A DNA stretch of 20,987 nucleotides, taken from positions 1 through 20,987 of the forward strand of contig CALKWP010000038.1 of assembly GCA_938004075.1 (NCBI GenBank). The letters run 5' to 3'. Below are positions 1-6,738 of this stretch, one piece after another. The notes beneath the pieces are model-generated. The model ran no database searches. It was not told the DNA's origin and saw only the letters and a program-made list of their open reading frames with translations. The stretch's first letter is position 1. Each line of letters begins with the position of its first letter. The translations under genes and the position numbers were made by a program. The DNA comes from an uncultured Methanomassiliicoccales archaeon. GTDB taxonomy: Archaea; Thermoplasmatota; Thermoplasmata; SG8-5.

Positions 1-2247
1 TCCAGGGGCAATCAGGTCCGGGTATTGGGCGCGGAAGGCTCCGACACCCGGTACGTATATAACGAGGTAGGCAACCTAATCCGCGTGAGCCAGATTGGCC
101 AATCCATTGACGATACTTCCACATGGCAGTATGACTACGACCTTCTCGGCAGAAAGACCAGCGAAACAACACCTCTGGGCTTCGTCTATTCCTGGGCCTA
201 CGATGAGGCTGGCAACATGATAGAATACACCGATGCCAACGGCCAGACAACACTTTACAGCTATGATGCCCTGAACAGGCTCACCAACTTGACGCTGCCC
301 GGCGCACTCCTCCAAGGTGATTATCAGGTCAATATCACATACCTTGTGACAGAGAATGAGAGACAAGAATACAATTTCCCACCGATAATGGTCTTATATG
401 GATTGCCAATCCGCATGACACCGCTGCCTCCCAGAATGCACGCCCTTGAGAAGGAATATGATGTTCTAGGCAGGCTGGTTCGCGAGATGTGGGCCGTTAC
501 CGATATAGAATCCTTCCTTGTGGAAGACACTAATTTTTACAACATAACATACCAGTATGATGAGAATGGGAATATCGTCGAGATGACGGACCAGTTCGAC
601 CTTGTCACGACATACATTTACGACGAACTGAACCGCCTTGTCGCCCTCACCGACCCGGACGGCGACATAACGACCTATCAATATGATGCCTTAGGTCAGC
701 TCATCCTCACCACATACCCGACTGGCACAAAGATACGCCAATACTATAATGCTGCGAACCTGCTCACTGCGATAGTGAATGAAAAATCCACGGGCGAAGT
801 GATTTCTTACTTCTCATATGAATATAATTTGAACGCCAACCGTGTAAAGATGTATGAACCAGTAGATTCTGGTATTGGATATGTTATTACACAATACGCA
901 TATGACGCAGAAAATCGCTTGACATCTGTGCTTTATCCAGATGGAACAGAAATCCAGTACCAGTACGACCGCCGCAACAACATGGTCTCCACCACAACGA
1001 TAATAGACGAAGTCTTGGAAACCACCGCCATGACCTACGACATCGAGAACAGATTAGTGCAATCCGGCGACAAAACCTTCGAGTACGACAACAACGGCAA
1101 CCAGATATTGGGCGACACTAGCTACCGCTATTACTCGACATTCTTGGACGGCTACAAAATCAACTGGCTCATATCAGTTGGAACAATCGGTGGCGGAGGC
1201 GGTGGCGATGAACAGCAGTCTGCGGGAGGAGAACCTGTTACAATGAGCAGTACAGTACCAGCTGAACCACAGGACGAGACCACGCCTGCCACCAGTTACG
1301 GCTATGCGCTCGACGGCAGAAGGGTGGGCAAGGCCGGCGCGGTCGAGATGAAATACCTCTACGACGGCGAGAACGTGGTTTACGAGCTGTGGGACCAGAT
1401 GACCGTTAGATTCACCCATCCTATTGGCAAATCCAGCTCCTGTGGTTCTTGCGGTTCCTGCGGTAAAACCAGCGGCATATTCTTCACGGACCACCCGATT
1501 TCTATCACTATCTGGGATGAGAATGGCATTGCTACGAAATACTACTATCTCTATGACGGGCTGGGCAGTGTTACCGAGCTTATTGACGTTAACGAGAACG
1601 TGGTCAATATCTATCGGTATTCTCCGTTTGGTGATGCGTTAATCCGGGAAGAAACGGTGTACAACCCGCACCAGTTCACCGGGAGGCAGTACGATGCCGA
1701 GTCCAGGTTGTACCACTACAGGGCGAGGGCGTACTCCGCTGACATCGGGAGGTTCATGCAGCAGGACCCGGCCGGGATGGTGGACGGGGCGAATATGTAT
1801 GCGTATGTTGGGAACAATCCGGTGAATGGGGTGGATCCGAGCGGAAAAATGACATATACTGATTGTAATGTACTTTACAATCGGTGTAAAGCAAAAGCAA
1901 CAACAGCTGCTGCTTATTATGCTTGTGTCAAGAATGCAAAGAATCAATATAATGTTGACATGGCAATATGCAATGCTTTTGCAACAGTTGGTGGTGCTTC
2001 AACAGTTTTACTCACAGTTGTTGCAGTTGCCTCAGCAATTCCCACAGTAGGTATAGGCACCGTTCTTGCAGGTTCCGCGGCAGCTACAACCGGGGTGTTA
2101 ACTTATGGAGAATACACTGTCTGTAAAACACAAGCAATAAATGACTATAATATTAATGTAAAAACATGTGGATATACTATTACTCAATGTATTCTGCTAT
2201 ATTATATCTGTGTAGCAATTGTATGGTTGCTTCATCCATGGTGGTAA
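1..2247 (+). CDS. RHS/YD-repeat polymorphic toxin, 5'-truncated, with membrane-type C-terminal tip
   Basis: The frame is open from base 1, so the true start lies outside the window; a TTG at 25 is only an internal codon. Residue numbers count from that TTG. Many YD repeats of the type YDxxGNxxxxxD and YxYDxLNRL run through residues 8-500; in this family they form the shell that encloses a toxin. The RHS core ends with the canonical junction DPAGMVDGANMYAYVGNNPVNGVDPSG-like motif, finishing in DPSG at residues 604-607. A glycine-rich stretch and a Cys-Gly-rich insert (SSSCGSCGSCG) interrupt the core. The tip, residues 608-740, has eight regularly placed cysteines, a hydrophobic stretch at about 655-693 and another at about 722-736, which suggests a membrane-active toxin. 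The DNA becomes A+T-rich just after DPSG, as expected for an exchanged tip cassette. The RHS assignment is secure; the toxin mechanism is inferred. Confidence 0.9.
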   Translation, partial: SRGNQVRVLGAEGSDTRYVYNEVGNLIRVSQIGQSIDDTSTWQYDYDLLGRKTSETTPLGFVYSWAYDEAGNMIEYTDANGQTTLYSYDALNRLTNLTLPGALLQGDYQVNITYLVTENERQEYNFPPIMVLYGLPIRMTPLPPRMHALEKEYDVLGRLVREMWAVTDIESFLVEDTNFYNITYQYDENGNIVEMTDQFDLVTTYIYDELNRLVALTDPDGDITTYQYDALGQLILTTYPTGTKIRQYYNAANLLTAIVNEKSTGEVISYFSYEYNLNANRVKMYEPVDSGIGYVITQYAYDAENRLTSVLYPDGTEIQYQYDRRNNMVSTTTIIDEVLETTAMTYDIENRLVQSGDKTFEYDNNGNQILGDTSYRYYSTFLDGYKINWLISVGTIGGGGGGDEQQSAGGEPVTMSSTVPAEPQDETTPATSYGYALDGRRVGKAGAVEMKYLYDGENVVYELWDQMTVRFTHPIGKSSSCGSCGSCGKTSGIFFTDHPISITIWDENGIATKYYYLYDGLGSVTELIDVNENVVNIYRYSPFGDALIREETVYNPHQFTGRQYDAESRLYHYRARAYSADIGRFMQQDPAGMVDGANMYAYVGNNPVNGVDPSGKMTYTDCNVLYNRCKAKATTAAAYYACVKNAKNQYNVDMAICNAFATVGGASTVLLTVVAVASAIPTVGIGTVLAGSAAATTGVLTYGEYTVCKTQAINDYNINVKTCGYTITQCILLYYICVAIVWLLHPWW

Positions 2248-2248
2248 A

Positions 2249-2494
2249 ATGACACATTCAAATCTACAAAACACAATAAAATTCTTACTTAAAGATAAAA
2301 GTACTATATTCTTTTTTATTTTTTCTTCTTCATTATACGCCATATGTATTTTCTTACTCATTCATTTAGATTTTAACAACCCAGAATTCATCCCAATTTT
2401 CGCTCGTATAATGATAAGTATGTGGTATATCTTAATTATTATTGTGATGATTGTATATAATATGGATAATTTAAAGGAGTATAAACGAAGATAA
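2249..2494 (+). CDS. Small membrane protein, putative immunity protein of the RHS toxin
   Basis: An 81-residue protein whose ATG lies one base after the RHS stop codon, so it is probably translated by coupling. An in-frame TTG at 2219 would overlap the toxin gene and has no support. Two hydrophobic segments, at about residues 19-39 and 50-70, give a helical-hairpin membrane protein with a basic C-terminus (KEYKRR). In polymorphic toxin systems the gene directly after the toxin tip usually encodes its immunity protein, and a membrane protein suits a tip that itself looks membrane-inserting. Base composition matches the tip, not the RHS core, so tip and immunity gene probably moved together. 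I do not recognise the family; the role comes from position and topology. Confidence 0.65.
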   Translation: MTHSNLQNTIKFLLKDKSTIFFFIFSSSLYAICIFLLIHLDFNNPEFIPIFARIMISMWYILIIIVMIVYNMDNLKEYKRR

Positions 2495-2605
2495 TATGAA
2501 TAATAAAATGAAGGAATAATGTATTTGTAATGTATTGCATATTATAAATGGAACGGGGTCCCTGTGAAACACCTTCCCGCATTTCTCACAGACCAGCCAA
2601 ATCAT
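2471..2605 (-). pseudogene. Truncated zinc-ribbon protein remnant
   Basis: The ATG at 2605 follows a textbook Shine-Dalgarno GGAGGT with six bases between, so this is a genuine gene start. The protein opens MIWLVCEKCGKVFHRDP with one CxxC knuckle. After about residue 20 the sequence changes abruptly to A+T-rich DNA that encodes a hydrophobic tail (SFILLFILSSFILL) and runs tail-to-tail into the end of the putative immunity gene. The second half of the zinc ribbon appears to be lost. I read this as the 5' end of a small gene cut by arrival of the toxin-tip/immunity DNA. It could instead be an intact 44-residue membrane-anchored protein, which I think less likely. Confidence 0.5.
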
Positions 2606-2609
2606 GCTA

Positions 2610-2759
2610 TTACCTCCCCCTGCAAACGGCCCAGTAATGGTAACCATCATCTTCAATGCCGTAATCAACAACCTCGTTGCCTTCTTCTCGCTGCAATCTT
2701 GCAATGTCTTCTGGCCACAAGCCTCCAAGCCTTATCCTGCTTGGTTCGTTCAGAAACAC
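2610..2759 (-). CDS. Small acidic hypothetical protein (49 aa)
   Basis: A GTG-started reading frame giving MFLNEPSRIRLGGLWPEDIA then REEGNEVV and ending YHYWAVCRGR. The composition is protein-like, and the stop codon sits inside the Shine-Dalgarno sequence of the next small gene at 2605, the arrangement of an operon. The same frame stays open upstream to about 2858 without an ATG. A different frame there encodes NRHLCPGCQG, which resembles a zinc ribbon, so an older and longer gene may have been frameshifted near 2760. Function unknown. It is richer in G+C than its neighbours and is probably left over from an element operon like the one at 11720-16313. Confidence 0.4.
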   Translation of the reverse strand: MFLNEPSRIRLGGLWPEDIARLQREEGNEVVDYGIEDDGYHYWAVCRGR

Positions 2760-2867
2760 TACCCCTGATTCCCTGACACCCGGGGCACAGATGTCTGTTG
2801 CCTGAGAACTCGTTTTCTCACCAGCGAAGCAAGGAGAAAATGGGTTTGGATGTCATCGAGAATAAGC

Positions 2868-2878
2868 TAATATATTTT
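2868..2878 (+). promoter_or_regulatory. Probable TATA box of the SIR2-like gene
   Basis: TAATATATTTT is centred about 23 bases before the ATG at 2896, the usual spacing for an archaeal promoter with a very short or absent leader. A short purine run (GGGGAT) just before the ATG is too close to be a good ribosome site. Confidence 0.5.
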
Positions 2879-2895
2879 CATAACAATATGGGGAT

Positions 2896-3954
2896 ATGAA
2901 AAAAGTGTATTTCATAGGCTCCGGGTTCTCTTGTGGGGCAGGGGCTCCGCTGACAAAGGACATTCTACACAACATAAAACGAAGAGCGAAGAGTCTACCT
3001 CCGGCACATGAATTGAATGAAATAGTCACAAAAATCATCAAGCCGTTTGAATCCCTTATAAATAATAACCAAATCGATGCTGAAAGCCTTCTCACAGCCC
3101 TAAACAATTTTTCAATTGCTAGACATGTTCTTCAAGAAAATAATCGAAGTAAATTAATTCGATGGAGAGATGATTTAAAATGGACGATAATCTGGGAGAT
3201 TGGAAAATCTGTGGAAAACAATCCCAACAAAAATCTTTATGATTACTTCGTGAAAAACCTTGTGGATAAAAACGATGCGATATTGTCTCTCAATTACGAC
3301 CTCATTGTCGAAAACGCATTTGAAAGGACCAATGTGCAGTACGACCCAGGATATCACTTTGGAAACAATCAGTATGGAGATTTTACGCAAGTAGCTAAAT
3401 TTCAGTTTCAAAACAAGTCAATGCCACGTCTAATCAAGTTGCACGGTTCAATGAATTGGTTGAAATGCAACGGCCATGTACAGGGCAATGGCACAGTGAT
3501 AGATTGTCCAAATAATGGAAACTTATGGGTATTTTCAAAGAAAGTAGCTGATACCCAGTATTTCGCTCAACATCATTTTACTAAAAACCTCAAACACTGT
3601 GACACCTGCGATTCAATTCTTGACCCAGTTATTATTCCGCCACAACTCGATAAAAGCGACCTTATCAAGAACCATTATCAGATTCTCTGGAATCAGGCAT
3701 ATCTGGAATTGATTAAGGCAGATGAAATTACGTTCATCGGGTGTTCCTTGAGGGAAGCTGATGTCGACGTATGTAATCTGCTTAGATTCGCCGTTAATGA
3801 CCCCAAAGCTCGCGTTTCAAGTATCAACGTGATTGATCCCACGATGAATACCATTGATAGATTTAAACGATTCTTCAGGCCAGGAAAAATAACGGTTAAA
3901 CCAATCAAAATGGATTTTATCGAATATCTGCGAACAATGCAATCTACGAACTGA
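2896..3954 (+). CDS. SIR2-like domain protein, putative defence NADase
   Basis: A 352-residue single-domain protein. The Rossmann-type opening MKKVYFIGSGFSCGAGAPLT (residues 1-20) matches the nucleotide-binding start of SIR2-like proteins. SLNYDLIVE (N133, D135) corresponds to the conserved Asn-x-Asp, and KLHGSMNWL (H183) to the catalytic histidine. TFIGCSLREADVDV near 279-292 matches the late glycine/serine motif. Four cysteines (C191, C204, C235, C238) bracket an insert and could bind zinc as in true sirtuins. SIR2-like proteins of this kind are known NAD-degrading effectors in anti-phage systems such as Thoeris and Avs. Here the gene stands beside a restriction-modification system, with no obvious sensor partner, and has its own promoter. 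Start chosen at the ATG because it fits the TATA spacing. The family is confident; the NADase role is inferred. Confidence 0.8.
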   Translation: MKKVYFIGSGFSCGAGAPLTKDILHNIKRRAKSLPPAHELNEIVTKIIKPFESLINNNQIDAESLLTALNNFSIARHVLQENNRSKLIRWRDDLKWTIIWEIGKSVENNPNKNLYDYFVKNLVDKNDAILSLNYDLIVENAFERTNVQYDPGYHFGNNQYGDFTQVAKFQFQNKSMPRLIKLHGSMNWLKCNGHVQGNGTVIDCPNNGNLWVFSKKVADTQYFAQHHFTKNLKHCDTCDSILDPVIIPPQLDKSDLIKNHYQILWNQAYLELIKADEITFIGCSLREADVDVCNLLRFAVNDPKARVSSINVIDPTMNTIDRFKRFFRPGKITVKPIKMDFIEYLRTMQSTN

Positions 3955-4070
3955 GGGCAAAGCCCCAAATAGGCAGCTCTGCGTTGGCTGGCTAGCATAG
4001 ATGCCATTTGCGGGTTTGGTGGAAGCGATTGGGGGCGTACCCGAAGCGAAATGCCAGTATCAACCAATAG

Positions 4071-4082
4071 ATATTTAATTAA
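4071..4082 (+). promoter_or_regulatory. Probable TATA box of the restriction-modification operon
   Basis: ATATTTAATTAA lies about 50 bases before the methylase ATG at 4128 and predicts a start of transcription near 4100-4105, leaving a short leader. The stretch 3955-4070 between the SIR2 gene and this box holds only short G+C-rich inverted repeats and no gene that I can support. Confidence 0.4.
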
Positions 4083-4127
4083 GGTTAATCTACAATATAG
4101 AATGGAGACAAAGAAGGCGATTACATA

Positions 4128-5723
4128 ATGAAAAGAGGTATTGAGGGAAGTCATGAAAGCATGTTAGAATATGCTGACAGAATTTCTAACTTATACTCGC
4201 AAAAACACGATGCAAATATTCGGAAGAAAAAGGGTCAAGTTTTAACGCCGGGGAACATCGCCAATTTTATGGTGGAATTATTTCACTTAGACAAAGACAA
4301 GGTTCGCCTATTAGATCCCGGTGCGGGAACTGGAGTTCTTACAGCAGCCTTCTGTGATAAGGTCGCACAATTAAAAAGGCCAGTGAATTTAACTATTGAT
4401 GCCTATGAGAACGACAAGAATATTTTACCATATTTAGAAAAGGTCCTTTGTAACTGCAAATCGGTCCTTGAAGGGAAAGGACACCATGTATCTTACAATA
4501 TCTTAGCTACGGATTTCATATTAGATAACCACGGGCACATTAACAAATTGAGCAATAATTCGAAACTGACATATGATTACATAATCTCAAACCCCCCCTA
4601 TTTCAAGTTGAATAAAACTTCTCCTCAATCTGAAGCAATAGCAAGCCTGATTTCTGGCCAGCCAAACATATATATTTTGTTCATGGCAAAATCCACAAGC
4701 ATGCTGAGCAAAACCGGGGAAATGGTATTCATTACGCCGAGAAGTTTCTGTTCTGGTTCATATTATAAAAAATTCAGAAAATGGTTTATCGATAATGCTG
4801 TGCTTACAAACATCCATATTTTTGAATCACGCAAAGAATTATTCAATCACGATAGTGTTCTTCAGGAAAATATAATTATCAAAGCTAAACCCCCTGTTTT
4901 CAAGCTAGATAATCAACAGGTGATTATCACTATGAGCAAGAATGGTCATTTCAATGATGTTCGCCAGTTGGTGGTTTCAACCCAAGATATCATTCATCGT
5001 AGAAACGGAGATATGATAATAAGAATACCAACATCTCCGCTTGATCTGAAGATAATAAAGGAAGTTGATGGGTGGCCAATGACGCTAATGAAATTGGGAT
5101 TACAGATATCTACAGGGCCAGTAGTGGATTTTCGTGCAAAGGAGTATTTGTTACCGCAACATACCAAGCACCCAGCTTCAGCTCCGCTCTTATGGATGCA
5201 TAATATGGAAAATATGAAAACAATATGGCCTTTAAATAAAAAGAATAAAGCTTCAGCGATTCGCATAACTCCTCAAACTAAGAAATTGCTGTTGCCTTCT
5301 AAAAATTATGCTTTAGTGAAACGCTTTAGTTCTAAAGAGCAAATGAGGCGGTTGTATGCTGCTGTGCTCTTACAACATGAGTTTCCATATGATTACATTG
5401 GCTTGGAAAATCATGTGAATTATATCTACAGGCCGGAGGGAAATCTCTCAGTAGAGGAATCATACGGCATTGCCGGATTGCTAAATACAAGCTTTATTGA
5501 TAATTACTTCAGGTCATTAAATGGCAATACTCAAGTAAATGCCTCAGATATTCGCTCACTTCCATTCCCCGATCTTGTTGAGATTAGGAAAATAGGAAAC
5601 GCAATAACCCAGGCTCGAACATATGAGAATGGAATTAATTTGGATTATATAGTGGGAAATATATTGGGGTTCGACAAAACGATACTTGAAAAACTAAATG
5701 GTGCAACAAATGACCAAAATTGA
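4128..5723 (+). CDS. Type II adenine-N6 DNA methyltransferase (PstI/BsuBI-type partner)
   Basis: A 531-residue gamma-class adenine methylase. GQVLTPGNIANFMVE (36-50) is the usual N-terminal motif, LLDPGAGTGVLTAAF (61-75) is the AdoMet-binding motif I, and YIISNPPYF (151-159) is catalytic motif IV. About 370 residues follow motif IV and would carry target recognition, as in Eco57I/TaqI-like enzymes. The length is close to that of M.PstI and M.BsuBI. The stop codon overlaps the start of the PstI/BsuBI-like endonuclease, so this is its protective partner and should methylate an adenine in the shared site. An in-frame ATG at 4161 is an alternative start that would remove 11 residues; upstream ribosome signals do not decide. 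Confidence 0.9.
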   Translation: MKRGIEGSHESMLEYADRISNLYSQKHDANIRKKKGQVLTPGNIANFMVELFHLDKDKVRLLDPGAGTGVLTAAFCDKVAQLKRPVNLTIDAYENDKNILPYLEKVLCNCKSVLEGKGHHVSYNILATDFILDNHGHINKLSNNSKLTYDYIISNPPYFKLNKTSPQSEAIASLISGQPNIYILFMAKSTSMLSKTGEMVFITPRSFCSGSYYKKFRKWFIDNAVLTNIHIFESRKELFNHDSVLQENIIIKAKPPVFKLDNQQVIITMSKNGHFNDVRQLVVSTQDIIHRRNGDMIIRIPTSPLDLKIIKEVDGWPMTLMKLGLQISTGPVVDFRAKEYLLPQHTKHPASAPLLWMHNMENMKTIWPLNKKNKASAIRITPQTKKLLLPSKNYALVKRFSSKEQMRRLYAAVLLQHEFPYDYIGLENHVNYIYRPEGNLSVEESYGIAGLLNTSFIDNYFRSLNGNTQVNASDIRSLPFPDLVEIRKIGNAITQARTYENGINLDYIVGNILGFDKTILEKLNGATNDQN

Positions 5724-6648
5724 CGAAAGCATAGCAATATTAAAATCACTGGGTTTACCAAAATCACAACAAAATGAAAGATCTGCCTTAACCCTGCTCG
5801 CATTGCTAGATGTTGGCAAACAGACATTGTGGAAAAATGCAGCAATGCGAAATATCCGCATCCATGATATCATTTTGTTCATTGAAAGGCAATATGGTAA
5901 GACCTATGCTGAAAACAGTAGGGAAACTATAAGGCGGCAAACACTTCATCAATTTGAGCAAGCCGGGATTGTGGTTCGTAACTCTGACTGCCTAGATAGA
6001 CCAACAAACAGCCCGAATACAGTATACTCAATTTCAAAAGAAGCATTGAATGTAATACAAAAATATGGCACTTCTCAGTGGGAGAAAGCTCTTTCTGCAT
6101 TTCTTGATGACAAAGGTAAACTGATAGATAGATATCAGAAAAGAAAGAAAACCCATGCAATACAGATTGATTTGGACAAAGACACCCATCTTGAATTTAC
6201 TCCTGGAAAACACAATATGCTTCAAGTTAAAATTATTGAAGAATTTCGGCCTCGATTTTGCCCAAATACGGTTGTAGTTTATGTTGGTGACACAGCCCGT
6301 AAAATGTTGCACGTCAAGAAAGATGCTTTAATAGAGTTAAAAATCCCTATAACCAAACATGATAAATTACCAGACGTTGTTCTTTACGATAAATCGAAAA
6401 ATGTGCTTGTGCTCATTGAGGCAGTCACAGCCCACGGCCCCCTCTCCCCCAAACGCCAGATTGAACTGGAAAAAACACTTGAACATTGCACTGCAAAGAG
6501 AATATATGTCAGTGCATTTCCCGACTTCCGCGAGTTTAAGAAACACATCGATAACATCTCCTGGGAAACTGAAGTCTGGATTGAAAACAATCCGGATCAC
6601 ATGGTTCATTTTAACGGACCTAAATTTTTCACAATCTATAATGAATAG
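5698..6648 (+). CDS. Type II restriction endonuclease, BsuBI/PstI family
   Basis: A 316-residue protein, the same size class as BsuBI and PstI. The N-terminal half (about 25-120) looks like a winged helix used for DNA binding. The C-terminal half contains the family catalytic core: LPDVVLYDKS (P225, D226) followed by NVLVLIEAVTAHGPLSPKR with E241, a PD-(D/E)XK-type arrangement. Known members cut CTGCAG. It overlaps the upstream methylase by 26 bases from the ATG at 5698, or 14 from the ATG at 5710, so the two are co-transcribed and coupled. No good ribosome site separates the two starts. The gene looks intact. Specificity for CTGCAG is inferred from the family. Confidence 0.85.
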   Translation: MVQQMTKIDESIAILKSLGLPKSQQNERSALTLLALLDVGKQTLWKNAAMRNIRIHDIILFIERQYGKTYAENSRETIRRQTLHQFEQAGIVVRNSDCLDRPTNSPNTVYSISKEALNVIQKYGTSQWEKALSAFLDDKGKLIDRYQKRKKTHAIQIDLDKDTHLEFTPGKHNMLQVKIIEEFRPRFCPNTVVVYVGDTARKMLHVKKDALIELKIPITKHDKLPDVVLYDKSKNVLVLIEAVTAHGPLSPKRQIELEKTLEHCTAKRIYVSAFPDFREFKKHIDNISWETEVWIENNPDHMVHFNGPKFFTIYNE

Positions 6649-6738
6649 GAGTTCCTCGGTAATTGTAGACAGCTGGCATTCCAGCGATTTCGCACTTTTA
6701 TATTTAGACGCTTAAAATCTGAGTTTGGTGGAATTAAG

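Noticed and set aside
2803..2840. Competing hairpins TGAGAA/TTCTCA and TTTTCTC/GAGAAAA upstream of the SIR2 gene
   Set aside because: They lie upstream of the predicted transcription start and overlap the degraded small-gene remnant, so they are more likely chance than an attenuator.
3955..4070. G+C-rich stretch with short inverted repeats (GGGCAAAGCCC, GGGGGCGTACCC), considered as a tRNA or structured RNA
   Set aside because: No cloverleaf, TPsiC-like arm or CCA-type end could be built; stems are only four bases or so.
3693..4154. 153-codon minus-strand frame over the end of the SIR2 gene
   Set aside because: It is antisense to the conserved SIR2 motif TFIGCSLREADVDV and contains no recognisable domain.
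6359..6715. Plus-strand 118-codon frame and minus-strand frames over the endonuclease end
   Set aside because: They are shadows of the BsuBI/PstI catalytic core, whose motifs are in the other frame.
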